A stretch of 41,919 nucleotides of DNA, from positions 1 to 41,919 of the IMG/VR virus record IMGVR_UViG_3300023284_000779; one strand, given 5' to 3'. A program made the translations under genes and the position numbers. Source of the DNA: a virus. Below the pieces are notes generated by a model, which saw nothing but the letters and a program-made list of their open reading frames with translations, searched no databases and was not told the DNA's origin. This document shows positions 1 through 7,920 of this stretch, in pieces; position 1 is the first letter of the stretch, and each line of letters starts with the position of its first letter.

Positions 1-2
1 GG

Positions 3-107
3 GTTATCCAGTGGCTCGCTTCATCGAAAGCTAAAAAGCCTCACATCATTCCTAAACCGGAAGACTTCAAACTCCAAGAAACCTCTGACGAAAGCGAAGG
101 AGATTAA
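3..107 (+). CDS. C-terminal end of an unidentified protein (partial at left edge)
   Basis: An open frame enters from the left edge and stops with TAA at 105-107. The visible 34 residues end in an acidic tail (ETSDESEGD), a normal look for the C-terminus of a small phage protein. A strong AAGGAG ribosome site lies inside its last codons (97-102), as expected if the next gene starts just after it. It sits upstream of the terminase large subunit, where a small terminase subunit is often found, but nothing visible proves that identity. Confidence 0.4.
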   Translation, partial: VIQWLASSKAKKPHIIPKPEDFKLQETSDESEGD

Positions 108-159
108 CCATCTTGAACTCGACATATACGCTGTCACTTGGGATGATGCTGTCTCGGCT

Positions 160-375
160 ATGGACCCAACTCCTCCTCTTAAACTCGCTCGTGCGGTTGA
201 CTTTGGCTTTATCATCGAGGGAGAAGAGAACGTTGTAACCTTAGCCCGAGAACTATTTGGTGACGGTGCCTTTCGTGATGTCATCGTGATCCCCGGAGTC
301 AACGTCATCAGTATAGATAGGTTAGGGACCTGGACTCTAGGAGAAGGCTTTTACCATATGCCCCGCTGGTCATGA
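160..375 (+). CDS. Small conserved-looking phage protein upstream of terminase; start uncertain
   Basis: The frame is open from base 1 to the TGA at 373-375, and its stop overlaps the terminase ATG (ATGA). The first ATG is at 160, but protein-like sequence begins near base 115 (LELDIYAVTWDDAVSAM). An AAGGAG site at 97-102 would suit a start near 109-115, where this frame has no ATG, GTG or TTG. The residues ahead of 115 are Lys/Ser-rich and look non-coding in this frame. It resembles a family of short phage proteins of unknown function with the pattern W-x-D-A ... G-x-x-x-x-E ... I-P, recalled only by pattern. Either 160 is the true start, a rare start codon is used, or the sequence carries an error. 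Confidence 0.5.
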   Translation: MDPTPPLKLARAVDFGFIIEGEENVVTLARELFGDGAFRDVIVIPGVNVISIDRLGTWTLGEGFYHMPRWS

Positions 376-1880
376 AAATAATAGACCTATTCCCTGATTG
401 CACTATCGCTGGTTGCAAGGTCAAGCCAGAGATCCACAAACACATTCTCCCGCTGCAACAGCAGTTCCTTGATGCCAACGAGAGGTTCATAGCCCTGATT
501 GGTGGATACGGCTCCGGTAAGACCCTACCTGCTTGCATCATGGGTCACCTCCTTAGTGTTACCATCCCCGGTAACATGGGTATCGTGCTCAGACGGTCTC
601 TTCCGAAACTTCATGACTCCACAGAGAGGATCTACCTTGAAGTTTTAGAGAGATCAGGCACGCTTTTCGTAGCCCGTGAAATGCGTGACGGATGGCCTCA
701 TAGGATCATCTATCCAAACGGTTCAGAAGTGACATTCCGAGAGACAAAGGATCTTGGAAGGTTCCTGGGTCCTGAGTACGGTTGGTATCTGATAGACGAG
801 GCACAGGAGGAGCCGATAGGCACGTACCAGAAATTAAATGGTCGGCTTCGGCTCCCACGTGCTGACAAGTATCTTAAAGGTATGCTCTGCACCAACCCAC
901 CTCCCGACAAACATTGGATCGCTAAGACCTGGCCCAAGCCCGGTAGACAGGTCAAGAAGATGAAGATACGAGGTGAAGAGGTGGTTCTAACATACAGGAT
1001 GATTAGAAGCAGCACCTATGATAATCCATTCCTCAGTGGTGAATATATCGCCGCCATCCTCGAAGGAAACACAGAGGCAGAGGCCCGGAGAATCCTAGAC
1101 GGTTTCTATGGCTTCCAACAGGAGGGAGATCCGGTCTATCCCATGTTCAACATGATAAAGCACGTTGGAGATCCAGAAACACGTGTCATGACCACCTATA
1201 GAGTGTGGGACTTCGGCTTCCGCCGTCCTGCTTGCACGTGGCACCAGATGTTTCGCTGCAACAAGCGTGTTTTGCACTGGTTGGTGCTCGATGAGCTACT
1301 CGGGGAGAACCAAGAGGCCCATTTCTTCGCACTTGACGTTCTAAAGCAGACAGAGAAGAACTTTCCACTGGTCTTGAGAGCCGGGAGGTCCTTAATACTC
1401 GATGGGGGTGACGCTGCTGGCAAGCAGAGGAATGACCGTGGACCCGGACCCATCCTGCGCCTTGCCAGACCCCGTGCGCCCAAAGGTCAACCCCCGGAAG
1501 AAGGAGGTTTGGGCCTCGCCTTCAGATCCAAGAAATTCAAGGACATTGATCCCGGCCTCGATCACGTTAGGCGTTCCCTTGGTACCAAGTGCCGATGCGG
1601 GTGGCCCATACTGATGATACACCGCAGATGCCGCACTTCCATCGAGGCCCTGACCGGTGGTTACCATTATCCCAAAGAAAGACCGTCTTCCGTTGAAGTC
1701 ATGAAGCGTAAACCAGTCAAAGACGGTTACTACGACAATATAGCCGACACAATCCGGTACATGGGTATGCTATTTCATAGGCCCTTGTCTCTTCAGGGTA
1801 ACGAAGCTATAATGCTGCCTGAACCAGTTAATGTAGATCCTTGGGATTGGATGAATACGGGTTTTTATGCCAACAGATAG
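372..1880 (+). CDS. terL: Terminase large subunit (DNA-packaging ATPase and nuclease)
   Basis: This 502-residue protein is the motor that pumps DNA into the procapsid through the portal and cuts concatemers. An N-terminal ATPase shows Walker A GGYGSGKT at residues 44-51 and Walker B WYLIDEAQE at about 138-146. The C-terminal half has RNase H-like nuclease signatures: YRVWDFGFRRPACTW near residue 275, then an ILDGGDAAGKQ acidic motif near 340. Length fits the family (about 450-600). The ATG overlaps the preceding stop by four bases. Its last 14 bases overlap the HNH gene, and the portal follows, which is the classic packaging order. The ATPase assignment is secure; the exact nuclease residues are inferred. 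Confidence 0.95.
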   Translation: MKIIDLFPDCTIAGCKVKPEIHKHILPLQQQFLDANERFIALIGGYGSGKTLPACIMGHLLSVTIPGNMGIVLRRSLPKLHDSTERIYLEVLERSGTLFVAREMRDGWPHRIIYPNGSEVTFRETKDLGRFLGPEYGWYLIDEAQEEPIGTYQKLNGRLRLPRADKYLKGMLCTNPPPDKHWIAKTWPKPGRQVKKMKIRGEEVVLTYRMIRSSTYDNPFLSGEYIAAILEGNTEAEARRILDGFYGFQQEGDPVYPMFNMIKHVGDPETRVMTTYRVWDFGFRRPACTWHQMFRCNKRVLHWLVLDELLGENQEAHFFALDVLKQTEKNFPLVLRAGRSLILDGGDAAGKQRNDRGPGPILRLARPRAPKGQPPEEGGLGLAFRSKKFKDIDPGLDHVRRSLGTKCRCGWPILMIHRRCRTSIEALTGGYHYPKERPSSVEVMKRKPVKDGYYDNIADTIRYMGMLFHRPLSLQGNEAIMLPEPVNVDPWDWMNTGFYANR

Positions 1881-2214
1881 AAAAGGAAAAAGGTTTCCCT
1901 CGGACGATTCTCCTGCTTATAGAGAGTACAGGACTAAGTGGGAGAAAGGTAAAGCAGCAAAAGTAAAGGCTGCGATTATTTCTGGTTATGGGGGAGAATG
2001 TTGTTGCTGTGGTGAAACTGAGTTGGTGTTTTTAGAAATAGATCACAAAGACAACGATGCCAAGGAAAGAGTTAAAAGAGGTGAACCCAGAAGAGGTGGA
2101 AACCTTTACAAGTGGTTATTGAAACACGAATTGCCTGAAGGATTCCAAGTCTTGTGTAGAAATTGTAACTGGGGGAAATGGATTTTGGGCGAATGCCCTC
2201 ATGGAGCAAAATAA
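1867..2214 (+). CDS. HNH homing-type endonuclease inserted between terminase and portal
   Basis: This 115-residue protein has an HNH/zinc-finger fold: CCCCGE near residue 40, a central EIDHKDND (the His-Asp pair of the HNH core) and CRNCNWGKW near the end. The basic N-terminus is typical of free-standing homing endonucleases. It overlaps the terminase end by 14 bases, and its stop shares one base with the portal ATG (TAATG), so it is fitted precisely between two essential genes. Local sequence is more AT-rich than the flanking genes, which fits acquisition. Such enzymes cleave alleles lacking them, or may act with terminase at packaging ends in some phages; the second role is only a possibility here. 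Confidence 0.85.
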   Translation: MPTDRKGKRFPSDDSPAYREYRTKWEKGKAAKVKAAIISGYGGECCCCGETELVFLEIDHKDNDAKERVKRGEPRRGGNLYKWLLKHELPEGFQVLCRNCNWGKWILGECPHGAK

Positions 2215-4076
2215 TGCCGGTAGAATCAAATATTAACTTAACCGAAGCCGAAAGAAAAACCCTTGCGGATCTTCTTGCAGGTAGAATCCCTGACATCAGG
2301 AATCGGCGTGAAACTATTACTCGCAAGATGCAACTCAACCACGCAGCCTGGCGTGGAACTCACACAAGGACCTTTTTCAAATCAACCACATTTGCTCACT
2401 TCATTCCCGCTGCTCGCCGGGTTATCGAACGTTTCGTCATTCGTGGAGCACAAATGCTCATTCCCTCGTCAGAGTTCTTCGAGGTTTACCCTGGTGATGA
2501 GTTAGATGACCAGGCCGGTAAGAAAGCAGCCGCTACTCAGGCTTACCTCCTCTATATCACCCGGAAGAAGATCAAGATGTACTCCCTCATCAAGCAGTTG
2601 CTTCGCTCTTTCCTTCTCTACTCACGTGCCATTCTTAAAACAGGCATTAAGATTGAGCGCACCGGTGCCAACGTCATGGTGTGGCCCACCGCCCGTGCTG
2701 TGGACCCGTTCATGTTTTATAGCTGGCCCGAGACCGTCACGAACATAGACGATGCCCAGTTGCTTGTTGAAGACAACATGATGCCGTGGGAGACCTACGT
2801 TGCCAACCGAGATCGTGGCCTTGTTGATGCAGTAGATAGGAAACAACTGACCAAGGTTGAATGGCCTCATCACATAGTCAAGAGACTCTCCGACCAGGGA
2901 ATTTCTCTACCAGACGATATAAGAACTGCTGACGGTGCTACCGCGGAGCAAGAAGAGAAGCCTCTTCAGAGTTTTCTAGCTATGTCAGAAGTGTGGATGC
3001 GTAAAGGCACTGCCTGGTGGTTTGTTTGGCTGCTTTGGAACGTTGAGGGAGGTCCCAAGGTCATCCGGGTTTCTAAAAAGCTTCAGGCCCGTTCCGCTTA
3101 CCGCATGGCTGTCAACAGGGAGATACCCGGTGAGACCTATACCTCTACCATGATGGATGACATCGAGCCTCTCCAAGTGCTCTTAAATGACCAGATCAAC
3201 ATGACCTTGGAAGGCCAGGCCGTGAGTTTCTCGCCTCCCACGGTTGTTGATCCCAACGAGGTCGCAAGGGCCAGTTCTATCATCTTCAAACCCAGACAAA
3301 TCTGGTATGCAAATCCTGAAGGCATCAAGATGCTCGAACCCAAGGATACCACCAAGACCGGCTTCCAAGGGATCACGTTTACTCTTGGCCTGATGGACAC
3401 GTTCAGCGGGTCCTCGCCTTTGGCCGAGGGACAACCTACAAGGAACCTCCCTCGTGCTGGATTCGCTGTCTCTTCACTCCTGTCCCTATCGCTCGCAGAC
3501 ATCAGGGACGCTGCCATCTTGATCGAGGATGATATACTTACTCCCTTTCTGGGAGACATTTACACTATCACCCTTTCTAAAGTTCCCAAGGGGCAGATTT
3601 TTAAAATCCCTGGTGCCAGCAATCTTGTCAGGGGTATCAGAATCAAAGCTGGTGACTTAGCCCAAGACTTTGAGTTTCTATGGGTCGGTTCAATCCAGTC
3701 ACAAGAGTTCCAAGTCAAATCCCAACGACTTGTCGCTCTACTCGATACCTTGGGTCGTTTCGCTGAACCTATCCAGCGTGACCTGGCAGTCAAGAACAAA
3801 CAACTTAATTGGACTGCCATTCTAAAACGTCTATGGCGTGACGGAATTGGTGAGCGTGGTGCTGATACCATTATCACTGACATCACCCCCGAAGAGAGAG
3901 CGCAACAACTGGCAGAGCAGATCGCCCTTGCACAGGCCCAAGAGCAAGCCGCTCTCCAACAGCGTGGAGCCGGCGTTGCCACTGATAGAGGCGGCGGTGT
4001 AGATGATGAGACCGCTCAGGCCCTTGACGCTCTAGCAGAGCAAAACAAAACTAACACAGAGGATTTGGAGGAGTAA
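2214..4076 (+). CDS. Portal (head-tail connector) protein
   Basis: This is a 620-residue protein in the position expected of the dodecameric portal ring, directly after the terminase (and the inserted HNH). The ATG at 2214 is preferred because it forms a TAATG junction with the HNH stop; an upstream in-frame ATG at 2178 lies inside the HNH gene. Portal-like features are the N-terminal helical stretch with FKSTTFAHFIPAARRVIERF, a long alpha/beta stem (MLIPSSEFFEVYPGDE, LLVEDNMMPWETYV) and a Gln/Ala-rich helical C-terminus (residues about 575-600) like the barrel or crown of podovirus portals. Identity rests on position, size and overall pattern, with no single diagnostic motif. Confidence 0.85.
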   Translation: MPVESNINLTEAERKTLADLLAGRIPDIRNRRETITRKMQLNHAAWRGTHTRTFFKSTTFAHFIPAARRVIERFVIRGAQMLIPSSEFFEVYPGDELDDQAGKKAAATQAYLLYITRKKIKMYSLIKQLLRSFLLYSRAILKTGIKIERTGANVMVWPTARAVDPFMFYSWPETVTNIDDAQLLVEDNMMPWETYVANRDRGLVDAVDRKQLTKVEWPHHIVKRLSDQGISLPDDIRTADGATAEQEEKPLQSFLAMSEVWMRKGTAWWFVWLLWNVEGGPKVIRVSKKLQARSAYRMAVNREIPGETYTSTMMDDIEPLQVLLNDQINMTLEGQAVSFSPPTVVDPNEVARASSIIFKPRQIWYANPEGIKMLEPKDTTKTGFQGITFTLGLMDTFSGSSPLAEGQPTRNLPRAGFAVSSLLSLSLADIRDAAILIEDDILTPFLGDIYTITLSKVPKGQIFKIPGASNLVRGIRIKAGDLAQDFEFLWVGSIQSQEFQVKSQRLVALLDTLGRFAEPIQRDLAVKNKQLNWTAILKRLWRDGIGERGADTIITDITPEERAQQLAEQIALAQAQEQAALQQRGAGVATDRGGGVDDETAQALDALAEQNKTNTEDLEE

Positions 4077-4321
4077 TGACAGACCAAGCAAAGCCTATAG
4101 AGGCAAATAGTTTTGACTCGGTAATTCCTTGGCACATTCTCAAGGAGCACTTGATCCGTCAGGGCAAAGTAGCGACTAACAACCTTTTAAATGCCGGGGA
4201 TCATGATGAGATGCTTCGCTTCCAGGCTCAGTGTGTAGTGTGGAAGCAGCTTCTAAACTTGCCTGAGACCCTGAAGTTCTTAAACAACGAACCAGCAAAG
4301 GAGGTACCGTCCAGTGCCTAG
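4076..4321 (+). CDS. Small head-module protein, unknown function
   Basis: An 81-residue protein starting at TAATG with the portal stop, so probably translationally coupled. It is largely helical (IPWHILKEHLIRQGKVATNNLL, then MLRFQAQCVVWKQLLNLPETLKFL). The HDEMLRFQAQ block resembles small helical proteins encoded beside portals in many tailed phages, whose role is unproven. It overlaps the next gene by eight bases. Confidence 0.7.
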   Translation: MTDQAKPIEANSFDSVIPWHILKEHLIRQGKVATNNLLNAGDHDEMLRFQAQCVVWKQLLNLPETLKFLNNEPAKEVPSSA

Positions 4322-4607
4322 TCATGGAGAAAATGTAGGATCAAAACACAATACGGGACATGGATCAGACCACAACGATGAGCCAAAGAAAAAGCGTTTT
4401 GGGAGTTCTATAACTGCCTCAGCCCGAGCCTTTATCGAAGGCCGTGTTTCTGACAAGGACAAGAAGCGACTTGCTGATAGCCCTGTTCCCAAGAGGCCTA
4501 CCAACAAGGAAATTATAGAACAAGAGCTAAAAGCTTCTGGCATTAAAAAAGAGATGAAAAAGCGTCCTGCCCAGAGCAGAATCAGACGACTTTTTGGTTT
4601 GAGATAA
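4314..4607 (+). CDS. Basic, probably disordered small protein
   Basis: This 97-residue protein is rich in Lys, Arg and Pro, with an N-terminal His/Asp/Asn-rich stretch and a strongly basic C-terminus ending RIRRLFGLR. No enzymatic motif is visible. It overlaps the gene before by eight bases and shares TAATG with the gene after. The composition suggests nucleic-acid contact, perhaps as a minor head component; that is inference. Confidence 0.65.
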   Translation: MPSHGENVGSKHNTGHGSDHNDEPKKKRFGSSITASARAFIEGRVSDKDKKRLADSPVPKRPTNKEIIEQELKASGIKKEMKKRPAQSRIRRLFGLR

Positions 4608-4768
4608 TGCCTGTCACGATTACAAAGCTGAAGTCAGGTAAATTCCGTGTACGCACGCCGGGAGGGGTCAAAGCCAAGATGACTACCAAGAGGAAGGCCG
4701 AGGCCCAAAAGCGTATTATAGATGAGGCAGATCGTAAGAAGGGGTTATCGGATAGTCCGTTCAAATAA
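4607..4768 (+). CDS. Very small basic phage protein
   Basis: A 53-residue ORF beginning at TAATG with the preceding stop: MPVTITKLKSGKFRVRTPGG then a Lys/Ala helix with KAEAQKRIIDEAD. The N-terminal beta hairpin followed by a charged helix resembles many unannotated proteins in phage head modules. It has no recognisable domain. The tight junction and codon structure support it as a real gene. Confidence 0.6.
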   Translation: MPVTITKLKSGKFRVRTPGGVKAKMTTKRKAEAQKRIIDEADRKKGLSDSPFK

Positions 4769-4782
4769 AGGAGGTGTAAAAA

Positions 4783-5136
4783 GTGGCAGTAGTACAAACA
4801 GGAATACCGGGTGTAGAGACTGACGATCAAGGAAACCTTAAAGTCTCCAATAGATTAGCTGGTTTAGTCGGTGCAACCCCGGCTTCTGCCGTAGTGGGTT
4901 TAACTAGCGCAGAGATTTTACCCGGAAATCCTGCTCGAAGAGGTCTCGTGTTGGTTAGTCTGGCAAAGAAGAAGATCAGTTTTGGGTTAGAGGGTGCTGT
5001 TGCAGTTCTGAACAAGGGAATAACCCTTTTCCCTGGGGGTACTTGGACGAGTGATGAGAGTACCCTTACTGTGGGGGCTATCACTGCTATCGCTGAGATC
5101 GCTTCTTCAGATTTAGCCATCCAAGAATTTGAGTAG
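4783..5136 (+). CDS. Putative head decoration or fibre-associated beta-sandwich protein
   Basis: The 117-residue protein starts at GTG 4783, chosen because a strong AAAGGAGG site lies eight to ten bases upstream. The core (EILPGNPARRGLVLVSLAKK, then a turn and LFPGGTWT) resembles a small beta-sandwich recurrent in phage virion proteins, where an 'NPxRxGL' strand is followed by a 'PGG' turn. It probably decorates the head or caps a fibre. Known: such modules are common in metagenomic phages. Inferred: its exact virion location. Confidence 0.6.
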   Translation: MAVVQTGIPGVETDDQGNLKVSNRLAGLVGATPASAVVGLTSAEILPGNPARRGLVLVSLAKKKISFGLEGAVAVLNKGITLFPGGTWTSDESTLTVGAITAIAEIASSDLAIQEFE

Positions 5137-5139
5137 GAC

Positions 5140-5167
5140 TTGACTCTTTTACTCACAATGTTAAACT
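5140..5167 (+). promoter_or_regulatory. Weak sigma70-like promoter candidate
   Basis: TTGACT at 5140-5145 and TAAACT at 5162-5167 are separated by 16 bases, in the short gap before the small lipoprotein gene. The match is 5/6 for the -35 and 4/6 for the -10. It may be chance. Confidence 0.25.
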
Positions 5168-5173
5168 TTCATC

Positions 5174-5314
5174 ATGTTGCTCAAAATGTTCATGTTCTGG
5201 TTGGCCGCTTTGCTCGTGTCCTGCACCACAATACGTGACAAGAAAGAAGAGATCAGGGACGAGCTAAAGCAAAAACTCAAGGACAAGATCACTGAAGAGA
5301 TCGACAAATTCTAA
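5174..5314 (+). CDS. Small lipoprotein, 46 residues
   Basis: The ORF encodes a hydrophobic leader (MLLKMFMFWLAALLVSC) ending in a good lipobox LLVSC with the cysteine at residue 17, followed by a highly charged coiled-coil tail (RDKKEEIRDELKQKLKDKI). A signal peptidase II lipoprotein is therefore predicted. Size and topology match outer-membrane spanin subunits of lambda Rz1 type, but no inner-membrane partner lies beside it, and it also resembles other small phage lipoproteins nearby. The ribosome site is weak. Confidence 0.6.
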   Translation: MLLKMFMFWLAALLVSCTTIRDKKEEIRDELKQKLKDKITEEIDKF

Positions 5315-5329
5315 AGGAGGTAAAAATCT

Positions 5330-6271
5330 ATGTTTGGTATAGGAACTGAAGTTAGTCCGAGTTCGGGTCGTTTGCAGACCGTTATTCGTTCTCGTGGCGC
5401 TAAGGTAGCTGTTTTCCCGCATCCTGATGATGGCCCCGTTGAACTCGCCGGTATCGCTACGAGAACCGGTGTTGACCGTTTTGTGAGAACAGACGGCAAC
5501 GATGATTTCGATGGCCTGTCTTGGGACGCTGCGGTGAAGACGTTTACCCGTGTCATAGCTTTGGCTACCGCTGGTCGTGGAGACCGGGTTCTAGCAAGAC
5601 CTGGCGACTACGCCGAAGCGGAAATTGACGTTAGTAAGGAAGACCTGCATATCATAGGCCTAGGTGCCGATGGTGCCGTAGGGATCACGCCTGCGTCAAA
5701 TGTTGAGGCTATGAAGATCACAGCGAATGACGTAATCCTCGAAAATCTCAGGATTGAAGGGGATTCCGGTGCTGACTATGGGTTGCAGGTTACTGACGCT
5801 GTTCTAGGTGTTCGAATCTACGGCTGTCTCTTACGAGGCGGTGAGGGTTCTAACCCTGTTCTGGAACTCGTTGGTGCTGGTGACCTTTACATCGTGGGTG
5901 GAGAAATCGCCTGGGGTGGAGTCGGTGTTGAGTTCGCAGACAGTACAGGCTTTAACACGCAGATTTTTATTCTAGGGGTTCATTTCCATAACATCACGGC
6001 TACTCATATCCTGTCGAAGGATATTGGTGGTGCGACTGGTGGTGGAGTGAGAAACCTAGTGGTAAAACACTGCTCGCATGACAACCTAGAAGATGGTACC
6101 GTTCCGACAGCCAGCATCGTTGACGTTGCTCAGGCAGGTTCTACGGGATTGTTTCACGACAATGCGTATGCAATCGCCACGAATGCCGTTGCCGAGTTGG
6201 TCGTTGCGTCTGGTATCCTTTGGGTTGCCAACAAGACTGAGGCCGGTGTGTCCACAGCTAGACCTGCATAA
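5330..6271 (+). CDS. Right-handed beta-helix (pectate-lyase-like) virion protein
   Basis: A 313-residue protein preceded by AAAGGAGG. Residues about 55-100 read as the entry to a pectin-lyase fold (FVRTDGNDDFDGLSWDAA, then VIALATAGRGDRVLARPGDY), followed by repeated short strands with LENLRIEG and VRIYGCLLRG spacing, typical of parallel beta-helix coils. Such folds form trimeric tailspikes that bind or degrade host surface polysaccharide, and sometimes head spikes. Catalytic acids cannot be assigned by eye. It lies among head genes, away from the tail genes, so a head-fibre role is as likely as a tailspike role. Confidence 0.75.
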   Translation: MFGIGTEVSPSSGRLQTVIRSRGAKVAVFPHPDDGPVELAGIATRTGVDRFVRTDGNDDFDGLSWDAAVKTFTRVIALATAGRGDRVLARPGDYAEAEIDVSKEDLHIIGLGADGAVGITPASNVEAMKITANDVILENLRIEGDSGADYGLQVTDAVLGVRIYGCLLRGGEGSNPVLELVGAGDLYIVGGEIAWGGVGVEFADSTGFNTQIFILGVHFHNITATHILSKDIGGATGGGVRNLVVKHCSHDNLEDGTVPTASIVDVAQAGSTGLFHDNAYAIATNAVAELVVASGILWVANKTEAGVSTARPA

Positions 6272-6280
6272 GGAATAGCA

Positions 6281-6685
6281 ATGGTCGAACACGTAAGAGA
6301 CCAAAGAGGCCAATTTGTAACGAAGCACCCTGCTTATGCGGGGCAACATCGTTACTTGGCCTCTTGTGGTCATTTTGCTCAAAGTTCTGAAGCCAAACTT
6401 TGTGGATCTTGTTATAAGACAAGAGGAAACAAAGATGGCAGCATTTATACTACTCCCGATGGGTATAAGATGTTTCGTGTTGAAGGAAGATACAAAGGTC
6501 TGCATCGGGTTATTGGTGAAAGGGTCCTAGGTCGGGTTTTAAAAAGAAATGAGATTGTTCATCACGTGAACACAGACCCTTCAGATAACAGAAACAGTAA
6601 CTTGCTTATTTGTACTTTGTCCTATCACAACTGGTTACACGCAGAAATGGGAAGAAGATATGCCAAAATCTGCTTACGGTCATAA
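6281..6685 (+). CDS. HNH endonuclease (HNH_3 type)
   Basis: A 134-residue protein with the signature EIVHHVNTDPSDNRNSNL and a following YHNWLH, which is the HNH_3 pattern (His-His, Asn, His). An N-terminal CGHFAQ...CGSC segment may bind zinc. It is the second of three HNH genes in the window. Its 3' end overlaps the downstream hydrolase gene by 26 bases, another close-fitting insertion. Likely a mobile homing endonuclease. Confidence 0.85.
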   Translation: MVEHVRDQRGQFVTKHPAYAGQHRYLASCGHFAQSSEAKLCGSCYKTRGNKDGSIYTTPDGYKMFRVEGRYKGLHRVIGERVLGRVLKRNEIVHHVNTDPSDNRNSNLLICTLSYHNWLHAEMGRRYAKICLRS

Positions 6686-7280
6686 CAGGCATCTTTGCGT
6701 AGTCCTTCACGGAATCGAATACGATCCAGCCGTTGTGAGTTGGGTTGACGATTTCGTGATCGACTCGTACCAAAGAACTGACGTTGAACTCTTCCCAGAG
6801 ATGTACGGGAAGGTGTCTGGTTGGAAGGTGTGGGCCTCTAACCGCTACCGGAACAAGATCGTTAACCGAGAGGTGGATGCTCTGTTTCGGATGCAATCAC
6901 GCTTGAAGGAGTGGGACCCGGATGCAAAGTTCAGCATCTTCGCCCACTCCCTCGGTGCTACCATAGTAGAAGCTGCGTTTAAACGAGGCTTCGTTTTCCA
7001 CAATGTAATCCTGATGATGGGGGCTATGGACGAGTATTTTGACTGGCACAAGTACAACGACCAATTTAATGCGGTCTTTGTCTATTGGTCTCGACAGGAC
7101 GAGATGATAGGCAAAGCCCACTGGGGCAAGCAAGGTTTATTCGGTCCGAAGGTTGCACACCCTAGGGTTATGAGTTATAAGACAGATTGGAAACACGATC
7201 AATTTATGGACCGCTACTATCTGCACCGACCATTTCACACTCAGCTTTTAGAGCAGATAGAATTTATGGGAGATGTCTAA
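6660..7280 (+). CDS. Alpha/beta-hydrolase-fold protein (putative lipase/esterase)
   Basis: This 206-residue protein begins with a strand and an oxyanion-type HG (LCVVLHGIEYD, residues 11-21), then a nucleophile elbow FAHSLGAT around residues 97-104 with Ser as candidate nucleophile. An acid (WSRQDE, near 143) and a C-terminal His (YYLHRPF or WKHDQF) complete a plausible triad. Small lipase-like hydrolases are unusual in a phage head/tail module. Possible roles are removing host lipid or O-acetyl groups during adsorption or aiding lysis. It is followed at TAATG by a lipoprotein gene. Confidence 0.7.
   Translation: MPKSAYGHNRHLCVVLHGIEYDPAVVSWVDDFVIDSYQRTDVELFPEMYGKVSGWKVWASNRYRNKIVNREVDALFRMQSRLKEWDPDAKFSIFAHSLGATIVEAAFKRGFVFHNVILMMGAMDEYFDWHKYNDQFNAVFVYWSRQDEMIGKAHWGKQGLFGPKVAHPRVMSYKTDWKHDQFMDRYYLHRPFHTQLLEQIEFMGDV
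6976..6988 (+). repeat. CGTTTAAACGAGG motif inside hydrolase gene
   Basis: Identical to 33942-33954, and in a coding region, so its presence there could be chance or constraint. Confidence 0.4.
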
Positions 7281-7633
7281 TGATTAAAACAGTATCACTT
7301 TTATTTTCGTTGTTCTTTTTGTCGAGTTGCGCCTCTTTAACTTTGCCAAACAGGATTGTTAACAAACTCGTAACAAGAGACCTCGTGAGGGTAAGCGAGA
7401 TGGCAGAGAAGTATGGCAAACCTGCCGTTGCTCAATGTACCACCTACCTAGTTGGTGCTTTGGAAGGCAGACAAGAACTCCTCTCGGAAGACGTAGACGG
7501 AGTTATCTCGCTGGCCTTCAAAGCTTACCTTCTCAAAGAGATTTCACACGAAGATGGGGAGAAGTTCAAAGCAGAGTGTGGCCCTTTGGCTGCTGAACTC
7601 CTCTTGCAGATAGGAAGGGATCTGAGAGACTAA
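7280..7633 (+). CDS. Lipoprotein, 117 residues
   Basis: The start at 7280 forms TAATG with the hydrolase stop, and immediately yields a signal peptide (MIKTVSLLFSLFFLSSCASL) with lipobox LSSC; an earlier in-frame ATG at 7187 would bury this signal and is rejected. The mature part is helical with a Cys near residue 53 and another near 101. No family recognised. It begins a run of four exported proteins. Confidence 0.75.
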   Translation: MIKTVSLLFSLFFLSSCASLTLPNRIVNKLVTRDLVRVSEMAEKYGKPAVAQCTTYLVGALEGRQELLSEDVDGVISLAFKAYLLKEISHEDGEKFKAECGPLAAELLLQIGRDLRD

Positions 7634-7634
7634 T

Positions 7635-7919
7635 ATGAACGTACTAGCCGCACTCGCTTTGGCCTGCTTTTTCGCTTCCGGTTGTGCCACTCCCAATGCC
7701 AATAGCCCGGTAATCAACATCTATAAGATCGTGAACAATGGCATATTCTCCGGTGATTGCCTGAAGGATGACAATGGTGAGGTGGTCTGCCCGAGCGTGA
7801 CTCAGAACGCACCCATTGAAACGACTTATACCACCACCTCGGACATCAAACCTAAGTCTGATTCAACCCAGACTACCACGGCAAGTCCGACCCTTGAACT
7901 GAAAGGAAGTTTGCAGTAA
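7635..7919 (+). CDS. Lipoprotein, 94 residues
   Basis: A short signal peptide (MNVLAALALACFFASGC) with lipobox ASGC at residue 17, then a Thr/Ser-rich low-complexity tail (TTYTTTSDIKPKSDSTQTT). Two internal Cys (DCLKDD and VVCPS) could form a disulphide after export. No family recognised. It sits one base after the preceding stop. Confidence 0.75.
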   Translation: MNVLAALALACFFASGCATPNANSPVINIYKIVNNGIFSGDCLKDDNGEVVCPSVTQNAPIETTYTTTSDIKPKSDSTQTTTASPTLELKGSLQ

Positions 7920-7920
7920 C

